Source of the DNA: Calothrix membranacea FACHB-236
GTDB lineage: Bacteria > Cyanobacteriota > Cyanobacteriia > Cyanobacteriales > Nostocaceae
Direction: 5' to 3'
Length of the DNA stretch: 64,000 bases
NCBI RefSeq assembly: GCF_014696315.1
Contig: NZ_JACJPX010000007.1
Location: 114,361-178,360 of the forward strand
Under the pieces are notes generated by a model that saw only the letters and a list, made by a program, of their open reading frames with translations, ran no database searches and was not told the DNA's origin. Positions 16,736-25,582 of the stretch are shown piece by piece. How positions within the stretch are numbered: position 1 is the first letter of the stretch; each line of letters opens with the position of its first letter. Made by a program: the position numbers and the translations under genes.

Positions 16736-19105
16736 TTACTGAGTATTCACCATCGCCACAATTGTAGATAAAGGCACTTCGGCAAAATACTCGCGTTGAA
16801 ATTGTTCTTCGCGGACTGCTGCTAAAAATTTGCTTGCAGCAGCATCAGCTTGAGTTTCGGAGATATTTTTGGGTTCTGGGATAATTCGCAAATAATTATC
16901 TTGGCGTTGCACTGTGAATCCCAAATATTTTAAAGCTCTGATGCCTAAGAGTAAGGCTTGGTTACTGATGCCCAGTTTCTCTAACAGTTGTACCCGGGTA
17001 ACTGGTTGATTAGTGCGACTGAGATATTTAGCAATCCCGATGAGAGTAAGCCAAATTTGGTTTGGTGATTGTTGGTTGGGTTTACTCCAGGCGATCGCTA
17101 GTTGTTGATTATTGTACAAACATCGCTTCCACCAGGCACGTAAATCATCCCAGCTTGTCGGACATTCTTCTAGGATGAGTGCTGAGTTGTGAGTGCTGAG
17201 TGCTGAGTGTTCTTGATTGCGCCAGTCTAGGATTAGTTCTGTGTTGTGCGCTGTGAATACTGAGTTAGCACTGGGGCGAACGGCGATTAATCTGATTTCG
17301 TAGCGTTTTTTAAAGGTGTTGTAATCTAGTTCCGCTATGCAATCACATCTACCTATGGGTAATTCATCTTTGTAGTGTCCCCACCAAATACCAGGGAAAG
17401 CATTTCTTGTGGAATCATCCCGTATATCAAAATCGGTTTTTATATACTGTACTTTTTTACCTTGGGAATCTTGTTGATTGCGATGCCAAGCATTGTCAAA
17501 CCAGCAATTTTGAATCAACAGTTTTGGTACGGGATTACCCATTCCACAAGGTTCTAGTATTTTCAGTTCTAAAAATAAATCTTTCCCTAAGTCTGCAACT
17601 GTTACCACTATGTCTGCTTGCACTGTGGCTGTGAGGGTTTTACCACCCAAGGATTGCCGTAACCTTTGGTTAATTGCCTCTGAAAATAAGGGAATATTCT
17701 CCACCAACATACTCAACCCAGCCGCAAAGGGATGTCCGCCAAAGCGATGTAATAAATGTGCTTGGTCTTTGACTAATTGGTATAAATCGACAGAATTTAT
17801 CGAACGGGCAGAACCTCTAGCTAAAGGGAGTGCTGAGTTCTGAGTGCTGAGTTCTGAGTTAGAAGATGAAGCAGCCAATTCTCCCTCTGCTTCCTCTGCT
17901 TCCTCTGCTACTTCTGTACTTAACAAAATGGTGGGGCGACCTGTTTCTTGTGCTACTTGTCCGGCTACTAAGCCCAAAACGCCTACTGGCCATTGGGCAT
18001 CTGCGAGGACGATCACACTTGTGGTAGATAAATCTAATTGAGTTAGTTTTTGGGCAACTTGGGTTTGTACGTCTTTTTGTAAAGATTTACGGCGGGCGTT
18101 GGCTAGTTCGGTGTCTTCTGCGAGTTCGTTGCAGCGTTTAATATCGCGGCTAGTGAGTAGTTCTACACAAAAGCTAGCATCACCTTGGATGCGGCTAACT
18201 GCATTGATACGCGGCCCTAAACCAAAGGAAATATCTGTAGGGCGATCGCCACTTTTCTGACACAATTCTAATAATCGCCCTACCCCTGGTCGTCGCCTGG
18301 CTGCTGGTGGCTGTTTAAAGTCTTCCTGTAAGCGTTGAATGCCCAACTGCGCCAAATAACGACAATCTCCACTTAACTGTACTAAGTCGGCAATTAACCC
18401 CACAGCCACTAAATCTAGTAAATCTGTTAACGGATGTTTTGGTACATCAGGCAGAGTTTGATACAGTGCTTCTACTAACTTGTAAGCTACTGCCACCCCA
18501 GACAAATTATACAAGGAATGGTCATTTGGTAAATTGCGCGGATTGATAATTGCAATAACTGGTGGGCGTTCTGCTGGTAATGTGTGATGGTCTGTAACTA
18601 TGACATCAATACCCAGCTTTTGAGCATAAATAATTTCATCAATATTTGTGCTGCCAGTATCGCAGGTAACAATTAATGTACAGTCTTGTTTTGCTAAGTT
18701 ATCGATACCTGCATAGTTCAACCCGTGGGATTCTTTCAGGCGATTAGGAATGTAGTAACTTAACTGCGAATTCTGAACGAAAAACTCTCCCAAACCATCC
18801 CACAACACAGATGTAGAAGTAATTCCATCTGCATCAAAGTCCCCCCAAATCGCAATTTTCTCATCAGCATTGCGTGCTAGTTGCAATCTTGCCACAGCGC
18901 GATGCATTTCTTCCCCAAACTCAAATGGGCTAGCTGGCTGATAAGTTTTATAGTTAACGAAACCTTCTAATTGCTTGGTGTCACGAATACCACGTTGCCA
19001 TAATAATTGCGCTGCATAAACTCCACTTGATGCAGGCGTATACTTTTTCACAGCTTGGATAAACCACTCTGGCAGTTGTTCAGTTGCGGCTAGAGTCCAT
19101 TGCAT
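16736..19105 (-). CDS. recJ: Single-stranded-DNA-specific exonuclease RecJ
   Basis: A 789-residue DHH phosphoesterase that degrades single-stranded DNA 5'-3' in recombination and repair. Motif DFDADGITS near residue 90 and VTDHHTLP near residue 168 carry the metal-binding Asp/His residues. The DHHA1 part contains HRFGGHPFAAGLS near residue 455, followed by an OB-fold-like domain and a cyanobacterial C-terminal winged-helix-like extension. It is longer than E. coli RecJ (577 residues). Two Ser/Leu-rich stretches (NSELSTQNSALPLAR near 416 and EHSALSTHNSALILE near 640) are in-frame STRR insertions. The preceding run of Glu/Ala (EVAEEAEEAEGELAA) is likewise repetitive DNA. The frame is otherwise intact, so the protein is probably active. 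Confidence 0.93.
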   Translation of the reverse strand: MQWTLAATEQLPEWFIQAVKKYTPASSGVYAAQLLWQRGIRDTKQLEGFVNYKTYQPASPFEFGEEMHRAVARLQLARNADEKIAIWGDFDADGITSTSVLWDGLGEFFVQNSQLSYYIPNRLKESHGLNYAGIDNLAKQDCTLIVTCDTGSTNIDEIIYAQKLGIDVIVTDHHTLPAERPPVIAIINPRNLPNDHSLYNLSGVAVAYKLVEALYQTLPDVPKHPLTDLLDLVAVGLIADLVQLSGDCRYLAQLGIQRLQEDFKQPPAARRRPGVGRLLELCQKSGDRPTDISFGLGPRINAVSRIQGDASFCVELLTSRDIKRCNELAEDTELANARRKSLQKDVQTQVAQKLTQLDLSTTSVIVLADAQWPVGVLGLVAGQVAQETGRPTILLSTEVAEEAEEAEGELAASSSNSELSTQNSALPLARGSARSINSVDLYQLVKDQAHLLHRFGGHPFAAGLSMLVENIPLFSEAINQRLRQSLGGKTLTATVQADIVVTVADLGKDLFLELKILEPCGMGNPVPKLLIQNCWFDNAWHRNQQDSQGKKVQYIKTDFDIRDDSTRNAFPGIWWGHYKDELPIGRCDCIAELDYNTFKKRYEIRLIAVRPSANSVFTAHNTELILDWRNQEHSALSTHNSALILEECPTSWDDLRAWWKRCLYNNQQLAIAWSKPNQQSPNQIWLTLIGIAKYLSRTNQPVTRVQLLEKLGISNQALLLGIRALKYLGFTVQRQDNYLRIIPEPKNISETQADAAASKFLAAVREEQFQREYFAEVPLSTIVAMVNTQ
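17175..17216. repeat. STRR insertion within recJ (C-terminal part)
   Basis: Repeated GAGTGCT / GAGTTGT heptamers lie in frame inside recJ, the same unit as the intergenic array at 16534-16570. They encode alternating Ser/Leu/His/Asn residues. Confidence 0.75.
17829..17925. repeat. STRR and TTCCTCTGC insertions within recJ (central part)
   Basis: GTGCTGA / GTTCTGA heptamers (17829-17860), then nonameric TTCCTCTGC units (around 17886-17910), lie in frame between two conserved RecJ blocks. They encode a low-complexity linker. Confidence 0.7.
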
Positions 19106-19106
19106 A

Positions 19107-19246
19107 GTTGGGGATTGGGGACTGGGGATTGGGGATGAGGAAGATGAGGAGGATGAGGGAGATGGGGGGACAAGGGGAAATAACTATTACCAATTACCAA
19201 TTACCCATTACCAAATGACAAATGACCAATGACAAATGACCAATAA
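19107..19246. repeat. STRR block between recJ and the GNAT gene
   Basis: GGGGATT, GATGAGG, CAATTAC and AAATGAC heptamers fill the 140-bp gap. The 5' half is purine-rich and the 3' half is its approximate complement. Confidence 0.7.
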
Positions 19247-19891
19247 CTACTCATCATTCAACTTTAAATCTATTTGCGGTTCGGTGACTAAGGGATTAAG
19301 GACGACTTCGTTGGCGAAACCATCAGGCTTACGGGCGCGAATTGCAGCTGGACGCGATCGCCTATAACCTGCTCTTTCAGCTTTTTGATGTTCATAATCA
19401 ATTAGTCTGCCATAGTATGGATGCTTACTTAAATTCATTGACAAGAAAATATGCTGGCGGTTGTTTCCAAATCCTTTGCGGTTGAAAAATTTCACGGCTG
19501 GAGTATTGGTAGGATCTGTATCTACTAGCATGAACCTTGCGCCATCTTCAATCATGCGGGCGACAGCTTTATCAACTAACTTGTCTGCAACTCCCCGACG
19601 CTGAAAATTCGGGCTAACTCCTAACCAGAGAATGTATCCGTAAGTCCATGAGGCTTTGGTGATGATGGTTCCTAAAATAAAGCCGGCTAATTCACCATCG
19701 ATTTCTGCAACCAAGCAGTATTCAGGATCTGTGTTGTAAAGTCCGATGACTTCCCACTCATCCCAAGTTCTATATAAATAAGGATATAAATCGCTGGTAA
19801 ATAGTTCTTCTCCCAAATGGTAAACCGGCGCTATATCGTCAATTCCTAATTCACGGACGTAAACCGTGTCTATGTCATCAACGTTTGTCAT
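19247..19891 (-). CDS. GNAT-family N-acetyltransferase (RimI-like)
   Basis: A 214-residue protein with a GNAT fold over residues about 9-155. Strand-helix VRELGIDDIAPVYHLGEELF is followed by LVAEIDGELAGFILG (beta 2-3), then the acetyl-CoA site VSPNFQRRGVADKLV (Q/RxxGxG/A pattern) and the late PAVKFFNRKGF. The C-terminal 50 residues are basic and unusual (KAERAGYRRSRPAAIRARKPDG), possibly a nucleic-acid or ribosome contact. The substrate is unknown. Transcription is on its own from a promoter right of 19891; no partner gene lies next to it. Confidence 0.85.
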   Translation of the reverse strand: MTNVDDIDTVYVRELGIDDIAPVYHLGEELFTSDLYPYLYRTWDEWEVIGLYNTDPEYCLVAEIDGELAGFILGTIITKASWTYGYILWLGVSPNFQRRGVADKLVDKAVARMIEDGARFMLVDTDPTNTPAVKFFNRKGFGNNRQHIFLSMNLSKHPYYGRLIDYEHQKAERAGYRRSRPAAIRARKPDGFANEVVLNPLVTEPQIDLKLNDE

Positions 19892-19966
19892 AACTTTTAA
19901 GTATATATTCTGCTTTCATCTTAGCGAGAGTAATAAAAGTCAAGAGTCAAAAGTCCAAAGAGGTAG

Positions 19967-19995
19967 GATGCGTTAGCCTTGGCGTAACGCATCAC
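19967..19995. repeat. Imperfect palindrome upstream of the GNAT gene
   Basis: GATGCGTTAGCC and GGCGTAACGCATC pair with one bulge and a 2-base loop. Related GCGTTACGG-type repeats recur at 46.5 kb. It lies between two minus-strand genes and could end the transcript of the nuclease-like gene. Confidence 0.5.
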
Positions 19996-20025
19996 ACATT
20001 TCTATTGTTTGTTGACTCTTGAATT

Positions 20026-20829
20026 TCAAAGCGCTACTTCTTCTATACTGGCAATATCTGGTAAGGAATTACCTTCGCTTTCTTCTTCACTAGCCTGGAT
20101 GCGATCGCAGCGAGTACCAAATTGACAATATCCGCAAGCTTTGTTTCCGTGTGGTAGTTGGGGAAATTGTTCTTTATTTTGATAACGTTCTAGCCAATAA
20201 CTTAAATCGTTTAACAGTTCATTCAGTTCTTTTGCTGTTCGCTGGTGCTGGGCAGTACTGTAATTAAATTTAATATTCTGTGGTTTACCTTCAGATTGGA
20301 CAAACCAATAAGTCATAGAGATATTTTCTGGCAAATACTCACTAGTTTCTGCCAAAACATACAAATAAAGCCGAGTTTGCCAGTTCTGCTCTAACTTACG
20401 TTTATGTAATGGTTTAGGATAAGTTTTCCAGTCGAGAATCTGCGCTTTTTCTTTATCGGCAATTAATAAATCATATACAACAGTCAGCAAATAATTTTGT
20501 ACTTGTAGAGTGCGGTAGTGTTCGCTTTCACGAAAAGTTTGACTACCCGCAGAAGGTGTCAGAATTTCTGGTGCAGTTTCCGTAAAAGCTGACATCCAAT
20601 TTTGTAATTGGCTATCGGCTTGCAAAATACTATTAATTGGCAAACCCATTTCTCGTTGCTGCATCAGCAAGTGAAAACGACTACCTAAAGTTTGCCGTTC
20701 TTCGTGTTCTGGATCTGAGGGAGAATTGAGATTTTCTAGATAGGTATGTTGAAACTGACGGGGACAACGTTCTAGTAAATTCAGTTGTCCTTGGGAAATA
20801 CGTAATAGTTGAGTGGGAGTTGACAGCAT
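20026..20829 (-). CDS. PD-(D/E)XK nuclease-family protein with iron-sulfur cysteines
   Basis: A 267-residue stand-alone RecB/Cas4-like nuclease. The first Cys is in NLLERCPRQFQHTYL near residue 22. The acidic residues are the Asp in VVYDLLIA and the core ILDWKTYPK (the D-x-K of the motif) near residue 132. A helix-bridging QTRLYLYVL (motif QxxxY) follows. Three further Cys are in ACGYCQFGTRCDR near residue 240. Four Cys in this arrangement bind a 4Fe-4S cluster in AddB, Cas4 and related nucleases. No Cas1/Cas2, helicase or CRISPR array lies nearby, so a housekeeping repair role is more likely than immunity. It is not linked with recJ in an operon. Confidence 0.8.
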   Translation of the reverse strand: MLSTPTQLLRISQGQLNLLERCPRQFQHTYLENLNSPSDPEHEERQTLGSRFHLLMQQREMGLPINSILQADSQLQNWMSAFTETAPEILTPSAGSQTFRESEHYRTLQVQNYLLTVVYDLLIADKEKAQILDWKTYPKPLHKRKLEQNWQTRLYLYVLAETSEYLPENISMTYWFVQSEGKPQNIKFNYSTAQHQRTAKELNELLNDLSYWLERYQNKEQFPQLPHGNKACGYCQFGTRCDRIQASEEESEGNSLPDIASIEEVAL

Positions 20830-20890
20830 GTTTCTATTTTAGAATCACACGCATCTGTCATCTAAACGGCACGTGTACTTAGACAAAAGT

Positions 20891-20948
20891 AAAAGGTAAA
20901 AGGCAAAAGGATAAATTTTGTGATCGCTCCTTTTTCCTTTCACCTTTT
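20891..20948 (-). terminator. 3' hairpin downstream of the def operon
   Basis: AAAAGGTAAAAGGCAAAAGG (20891-20910) pairs with the segment at 20929-20948 in 18 of 20 positions, with a loop of 18 bases. It lies 15 bp beyond the stop of the small membrane protein gene. Confidence 0.5.
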
Positions 20949-20962
20949 TATGTACCTGATGC

Positions 20963-21166
20963 TTATTTAATGTTAGCCTTTGCGTCCCTCACTGCGGCAA
21001 AGAAAAATAATCCTGTGAGAGGAATACTCAATACTAAGATGATCGTCGTGGCTTGAACGCCTAAGTCTGGTTGTCCGTAACTCAGTTCAAAAATCGAACC
21101 AACAGCCGCGATCGCTGCTACACAAGAACCAGCTAGAAATAATCCGCTTTTTGGAGTTAAATACAC
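20963..21166 (-). CDS. Small two-helix membrane protein of unknown function
   Basis: 67 residues with two hydrophobic helices (about 8-27 and 38-58: LFLAGSCVAAIAAVGSIF and TIILVLSIPLTGLFFFAAV) joined by a short polar loop with YGQPDLG. I do not recognise a named family. It starts 12 bp after the peptide deformylase stop on the same strand and is very likely co-transcribed with def. The compact layout and the hairpin just after its stop support a real two-gene transcript. Confidence 0.7.
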   Translation of the reverse strand: MYLTPKSGLFLAGSCVAAIAAVGSIFELSYGQPDLGVQATTIILVLSIPLTGLFFFAAVRDAKANIK

Positions 21167-21178
21167 TACTAAACCACC

Positions 21179-21742
21179 CTATGCTACTGGTTTCACCGCC
21201 TGATACGAGAAGCCATTTTTAGATAGTTCCTGGGCCAAAGTCAAGGAATTATCTACACGATCTACGAATACCACGCCATTGAGGTGATCCATTTCGTGCT
21301 GAATACAGCGCGCTAGTAAGTCAGTAGCTTTTAATGTCTTAGGACGACCATTTTCATCTTTATAGGCAATTTCCACCACTTCTGGACGCTTGACATCCAT
21401 ATAAACATTAGGGATGCTCAAACATCCTTCTTGAGCAACGCAGATTTCTTTGCTTACCTGTTTGATGGTGGGGTTAATTAATACCAATGGCGGATTGGCT
21501 GGATTATCTGGTTCTAAGTCGATGACAATTAGTTGTTTATGAATCCCAACCTGGGGTGCAGCCAAACCAATGCCATCTTTGCTGTACATAGTTTGCAGCA
21601 TTTCGCGGATTATTTGGCGCAGTTCATCATCTACTTTGGCAATGCGCTTTGCTGGCTGACGAAGAACGCGATCGCCTAAATAGTGAAGTTGCAAGGGCGG
21701 ATTTTTTAACTTTTTTTTCTCGACAGCAATTTCGGAGGGCAT
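21179..21742 (-). CDS. def: Peptide deformylase
   Basis: A 187-residue metalloenzyme that removes the formyl group from nascent N-terminal methionine. All three signature motifs are present: GIGLAAPQVG near residue 58, EGCLSIP (metal-ligand Cys) near residue 106, and QHEMDHLNG (two His and the catalytic Glu) near residue 148. The N-terminal extension of about 20 residues (EIAVEKKKLKNPPLQLHYLG) is usual for cyanobacteria. The first gene of a two-gene transcript; the ATG at 21742 has about 200 bp of non-coding DNA upstream, shared divergently with ftsX. Confidence 0.96.
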   Translation of the reverse strand: MPSEIAVEKKKLKNPPLQLHYLGDRVLRQPAKRIAKVDDELRQIIREMLQTMYSKDGIGLAAPQVGIHKQLIVIDLEPDNPANPPLVLINPTIKQVSKEICVAQEGCLSIPNVYMDVKRPEVVEIAYKDENGRPKTLKATDLLARCIQHEMDHLNGVVFVDRVDNSLTLAQELSKNGFSYQAVKPVA

Positions 21743-21942
21743 GATTCCTTATGGCTTGATTGTGAAAATTCTCTCTAGTTTAATTCTATCAATCTCTTAA
21801 TGGCTGACATTCTGCTAACTCTGCTGTCTATATTAGTAAACACACAAATTCTGCACAGTCGAGTATAAATGTGATGTTATCTCGTGCCATGAATTAAGTA
21901 TTTTTGTCAGGGTGTGACCTTCAGTTATTGGGGTAATAATGT

Positions 21943-22845
21943 GTGTGGAAATTTTTAACTAAACTCGACTACCTCCTCAAAGAAACCTTTCTCGGCTTGC
22001 TGCGCGGAGGCTGGATGAATTGGGCAGCAGTCAGTACTGTAACCGTATTATTATTTTTATTCGGGATGAGTTTGCAAACCTCCTGGCAAGTAGAGAAACT
22101 ACTTTACCAGTTTGGTAGCCAAATGGAGGTTTCAGTTTATCTAGATTCGGGGATATCTGCCGCCAACCTAGAACCACTAGTGAAACATATACCAGAAGTG
22201 GTAGGTACGCAAGTAATTACCAAAGAAGAAGCTTGGACTAAGTTAGTGAAAGAACTAGGAATTTCTGATATTGAAGGTGCAAACCAGCAGCTAGCAGAGA
22301 ATCCCTTAGTTGATGAGATTAAAGTCAAAGCACGTAACTCGGAAGTTGTGCCTAATTTAGCAACTAATTTAGCTAAATTACCAGGAGTAAGTACAGTGCA
22401 GTATGTCGATGAAGTCCTTAAACGTATTGCCCAGTTACATCAAGGTTTAAACTGGATTACCTTAACAATTACCATCATCCTCACCTTAACTGCGATCGCT
22501 GTCACTAGCATTACCATTCGCCTCATTGTGATGGCGCGACGACAGGAAATTGAAATCATGCAGTTAGTCGGTGCAACTACAGCTTGGATTTACCTGCCGT
22601 TTATTTTACAGGGTATAGCCTTTGGCGTATTTGGAGGTGTGATCGCTTGGAGTTTGATTACTGTGATTCAACAATTTATCAGCAACTTGCTAGCTAACCA
22701 GCCTGAGTTTATTCAATTTATTAGCCACGGCTTGCAACTTACTCCAGTACAAATCTTATTATTACCCTTAATTCTTGTAAGTTTTGGTGCAGCTGTAGGA
22801 TTAATAGGTAGTTTATTTGCTGTACGGCGTTTTGCTAGAGGTTAG
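21943..22845 (+). CDS. ftsX: Cell division protein FtsX (ABC transporter permease-like)
   Basis: A 300-residue membrane protein with FtsX topology: a cytoplasmic start with LKETFLGLLRGGWMNWAAVSTV, TM1 at about 28-48, a periplasmic domain of about 120 residues (QMEVSVYLDSG... VSTVQYVDEVLKR), then three TM helices (about 168-192, 218-242, 265-292). It works with the ATPase FtsE to activate peptidoglycan hydrolysis at the septum. ftsE is not adjacent, as is common in cyanobacteria. The start is a GTG at 21943, because a stop codon lies two codons upstream. ARRQEIEIMQLVGAT after TM2 is the conserved coupling region. Confidence 0.92.
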   Translation: MWKFLTKLDYLLKETFLGLLRGGWMNWAAVSTVTVLLFLFGMSLQTSWQVEKLLYQFGSQMEVSVYLDSGISAANLEPLVKHIPEVVGTQVITKEEAWTKLVKELGISDIEGANQQLAENPLVDEIKVKARNSEVVPNLATNLAKLPGVSTVQYVDEVLKRIAQLHQGLNWITLTITIILTLTAIAVTSITIRLIVMARRQEIEIMQLVGATTAWIYLPFILQGIAFGVFGGVIAWSLITVIQQFISNLLANQPEFIQFISHGLQLTPVQILLLPLILVSFGAAVGLIGSLFAVRRFARG

Positions 22846-23011
22846 GCATTTGTCATTTGTGATTTGTCATTAGGTAATGGGTAATTGCTAATTGCTAATT
22901 GGCTGATGATTTCTCCTTTTCCCCAATCCCCAATCCCCAGTCCCCATTACCCCTTATCCCCAGAGGGGGCCCCGAGTTCCCCAATCCCCAATCCCTAGTC
23001 CCCAAATTCTT
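22846..23011. repeat. STRR block between ftsX and the DUF3598 gene
   Basis: TTTGTCA, TAATTGC and CCCCAAT heptamers fill the gap. CCAGAGGGGGCCCCGAG at about 22960-22976 breaks the pattern. No gene or clear terminator. Confidence 0.65.
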
Positions 23012-23821
23012 ATGACATCTAAATGGGAAAGATTACTGCTAAACATTGGTGAATGGCATGGTTCATTTACCAGTTTCTCTGCCCAAGGTGAACTGCTGCA
23101 AGATATCAAAAGTGTCGTTTCTCTAGAAGGTTTAAATAATAACCAGACAATTCGCCAAATTGTGAGCCTTCAAGGACAAGAAGATTTAGTTCTCGAATAT
23201 AGCTCTTTGTCTAAAAGTATTTTATTGTTTGAAAATGGAGCCTTTTCGCAAGGTTCAATTCAATTTGGCCCCTTTAGTGAATTTGGTGCGGAATTGGGTT
23301 TGATTTATGAAAATCGTCGATTGCGGCTAGTTCAGTTATTTGATAAAAACAGTCAACTAAATAAACTCACATTGATACCAGAACATTTAGCTGGTACTGA
23401 AGCACTAGAGAGCCAGAATCTACAAATAGAGGACTTGTTAGGAGAATGGCGAGGAGAAGCAACAACAATCTATACAGATTTTCGCCCTGCTAATACTGTC
23501 TCCACAACCCTAAAATTACAACTTGATGATGCTGGGCGATTTATTCAAACTCTTTCTTTTGGACAACACATAATTACTTCTAGCGCCACTATTAAAGGGT
23601 CGATAATCCACTTCGATCAAGACCCACAAAAGCAGATGCAAGTATTATTGCTACCTCACGGTGCTTCTGCAACTTCGCCACTAAAGATAAATTTACGTCA
23701 AAGTTTTATTTTAGAGGTGGGTTGGTTAATTAAGCCAAATCTCCGCCAACGCATGATTCGCAGCTACAGCGACAAAGGCGAATGGGTAAGCCTCACTTTA
23801 GTGACTGAAGAAAGAGTCTAA
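23012..23821 (+). CDS. DUF3598-family lipocalin-like protein
   Basis: A 269-residue soluble protein that appears to be two similar beta-barrel halves. The first starts WERLLLNIGEWHGSFTSF, the second LLGEWRGEATTIYTDFRP near residue 148. The GEW.G signature at the start of each barrel is seen in cyanobacterial DUF3598 and CpeS/CpcS-type chromophore lyases. DUF3598 members have no firm function; binding of a pigment or other hydrophobic ligand is inference. No signal peptide is present. The gene is convergent with the GNAT gene at 23838 with only 16 bp between stops. Confidence 0.72.
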   Translation: MTSKWERLLLNIGEWHGSFTSFSAQGELLQDIKSVVSLEGLNNNQTIRQIVSLQGQEDLVLEYSSLSKSILLFENGAFSQGSIQFGPFSEFGAELGLIYENRRLRLVQLFDKNSQLNKLTLIPEHLAGTEALESQNLQIEDLLGEWRGEATTIYTDFRPANTVSTTLKLQLDDAGRFIQTLSFGQHIITSSATIKGSIIHFDQDPQKQMQVLLLPHGASATSPLKINLRQSFILEVGWLIKPNLRQRMIRSYSDKGEWVSLTLVTEERV

Positions 23822-23837
23822 CAACGGAAGATTTAAA

Positions 23838-24392
23838 TTAAAATCCTGCTTCACTCTCCCAAGATTCTCTTGTCAACAGCCATTCAGTTTGACTCCAGCC
23901 ACGCTCGCTAGGAATTGTGCCGATTATTACAAATCCATATCGCAGCGCTAAACGTGCGATCCGCAAATTTGCACTGACAGTAATACCGCGAATTTCTTTT
24001 AAACCTAGATTCTGGAATCCAAAATCAATCATCGCTTTCGCCACTTCAATTGCGTATGCATAACGCCCCCAGAATTTAGGTGCTAATTCTATCCCTAACT
24101 CCGCCTGTTCTGAACTGTGATTTTCTCGGCGCAGTCCACAACAACCGATTAATTCTTGGGAGTTGAAACGTTCCACAATAGCAAACTGATAATTGATCCG
24201 CGGACGCTCATTTGCCCACTGACGAAACAAGCTCAGAAGCTCACGCGTATAATTTGGTGCTATTTCTTCTGGCGAACAGAATTCAGCATACCTTGGATCG
24301 GTATGATAGGCGAAAAATGCAGGCTCATCTTCTGTAATAAAGTCTCGTAGAAGAAATCTTTTAGTGACAATTTCCATAGCCACTGAGTCCAC
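23838..24392 (-). CDS. GNAT-family N-acetyltransferase (RimJ/RimL-like)
   Basis: A 184-residue acetyltransferase. It begins MEIVTKRFLLRDFITEDEPAF, the usual 'tRLxLR.' opening of RimJ/RimL-type enzymes, and has an ELIGCCGLRR strand, ELGIELAPKFWGRYAYAIEVAKA (acetyl-CoA loop) and N.RIARLALRYGFVIIG. The substrate, often a protein N-terminus or an antibiotic in this group, is not predictable. The start could be the ATG at 24392 or five codons later (MEIVTK); the later one matches the family N-terminus better. Confidence 0.85.
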   Translation of the reverse strand: MDSVAMEIVTKRFLLRDFITEDEPAFFAYHTDPRYAEFCSPEEIAPNYTRELLSLFRQWANERPRINYQFAIVERFNSQELIGCCGLRRENHSSEQAELGIELAPKFWGRYAYAIEVAKAMIDFGFQNLGLKEIRGITVSANLRIARLALRYGFVIIGTIPSERGWSQTEWLLTRESWESEAGF

Positions 24393-24486
24393 CTTGATAA
24401 TTCAAGTGCTAGCAAAAGGCGATCGCACCTACAGATACAGAACTGTTCGCAGCCCTTCATCTACTTCTATGTGTAAATGCTCTTTT

Positions 24487-25074
24487 TTATACTAAACTAC
24501 AGGGACTTTGCAATGCTTTGTGTAGTAAGGCTTGATATTCTTCATCATTAATGCGGTAAGCACCAAATCGTTCTAAATGCGGATTCATCATTTGTGCATC
24601 AAACAGCACAAATTTATTATGGCGTAATCTCTCTACTAATTTCACCATAGCTACCTTTGAGCCTTCGGGAATGCGATAAAACATTGATTCGCCAATAAAA
24701 GCACCAGCGATCGCAATTCCTAAAATTCCCCCTGCAAGTTCGTCTCCTTGCCAAGTTTCAAAACTAAAAGCGTAACCATTTTGATACAAAAGCCAATAAA
24801 TCTTTTCTAATTCCGGCGAAATCCATGTTGTTTCACGGTTAGCGCAACCAGCCACTACCGCTTTAAAATCACGGTTAATTGCCACTGTAAACCGTTCTTG
24901 ATTCAAAACACGCCGCAAAGACTTAGGATAGCGAAATCTTTCATCTAAGGGAATTAATGTGCGATCGCGACTACCATACCAGCCCAAGCCTTGACTGTCG
25001 TCAGCCATGAGAAAATAGCCTTGAGCATAACCCTGAATAATAGCAGCGATATCATATTCCATAGTGAAGATCAC
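24487..25074 (-). CDS. aat: Leucyl/phenylalanyl-tRNA-protein transferase
   Basis: A 195-residue enzyme that adds Leu or Phe to N-terminal Arg/Lys of proteins in the N-degron pathway. Characteristic segments are [39 protein letters not shown] near residue 30-55, TWISPE, the GG...GESMF segment ([12 protein letters not shown]) and [15 protein letters not shown]. Length is short but normal for cyanobacteria. A single gene with its own upstream region. The alternative start four codons in (MEYDIA) also fits. Confidence 0.93.
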   Translation of the reverse strand: MIFTMEYDIAAIIQGYAQGYFLMADDSQGLGWYGSRDRTLIPLDERFRYPKSLRRVLNQERFTVAINRDFKAVVAGCANRETTWISPELEKIYWLLYQNGYAFSFETWQGDELAGGILGIAIAGAFIGESMFYRIPEGSKVAMVKLVERLRHNKFVLFDAQMMNPHLERFGAYRINDEEYQALLHKALQSPCSLV

Positions 25075-25158
25075 AATTCAAAAATTCATATTCAGAACGC
25101 TATTCGATGTTAACAGTCATCCTTTGCGTTCCTTTGCGTCCCTCTGCGTTTAAAAAAA

Positions 25159-25488
25159 ATGACAGAACCAATTCCACCTATCACCCTACCACCCTCAGAA
25201 AATCCCCAGCTTGAAGGCGAATGGTTACAACAACGCCTGCTGCGGTGGCTGGATGCAGAATTTCTGCCAGAAATTGTCAATCAAAAGATTGCTCAACGCG
25301 CCGCCCAGATTTTTATGCGCCAACGCATGGAAGGAGAAAACGACCTTGGTTCTCTGGTAATTGCCATTGTCACAGAGATGCAAGCGTTTGATTTTTCTAA
25401 AAGCTTTTATGGAGAGTTTGCGATCGCTAACGCTGTCAGCGATCTACTCTTAGAAAGTTTGGGAATCGATCGGTGTTGTGGTCAATAA
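25159..25488 (+). CDS. Conserved cyanobacterial hypothetical protein
   Basis: 109 residues, soluble and acidic. After a Pro-rich start (TEPIPPITLPPSENPQ) it is predicted helical: WLQQRLLRWLDAEFLPE, then IAQRAAQIFMRQRMEGENDLGSL and FANAVSDLL-like segments. I do not recognise a family. The clean ATG with CDS-like composition and a HIP1 site inside the frame support it as real. It diverges from aat and ends before the CTCTTGA array that separates it from rpsN. Confidence 0.65.
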   Translation: MTEPIPPITLPPSENPQLEGEWLQQRLLRWLDAEFLPEIVNQKIAQRAAQIFMRQRMEGENDLGSLVIAIVTEMQAFDFSKSFYGEFAIANAVSDLLLESLGIDRCCGQ

Positions 25489-25526
25489 AGAAAGTCCACG
25501 GTCAAAAGTCCACAGTCAAAAGTTTT

Positions 25527-25582
25527 CTCTTGACTCTTGACTCTTGACTCTTGACTCTTGACTCTTGACTCTTGACTCTTGA
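25527..25582. repeat. CTCTTGA tandem heptamers
   Basis: Eight perfect CTCTTGA units abut the rpsN stop codon (25583). They are preceded by CAAAAGTCCACAGTC-type units. The same heptamers recur in the element at 45.3 kb. Confidence 0.9.
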
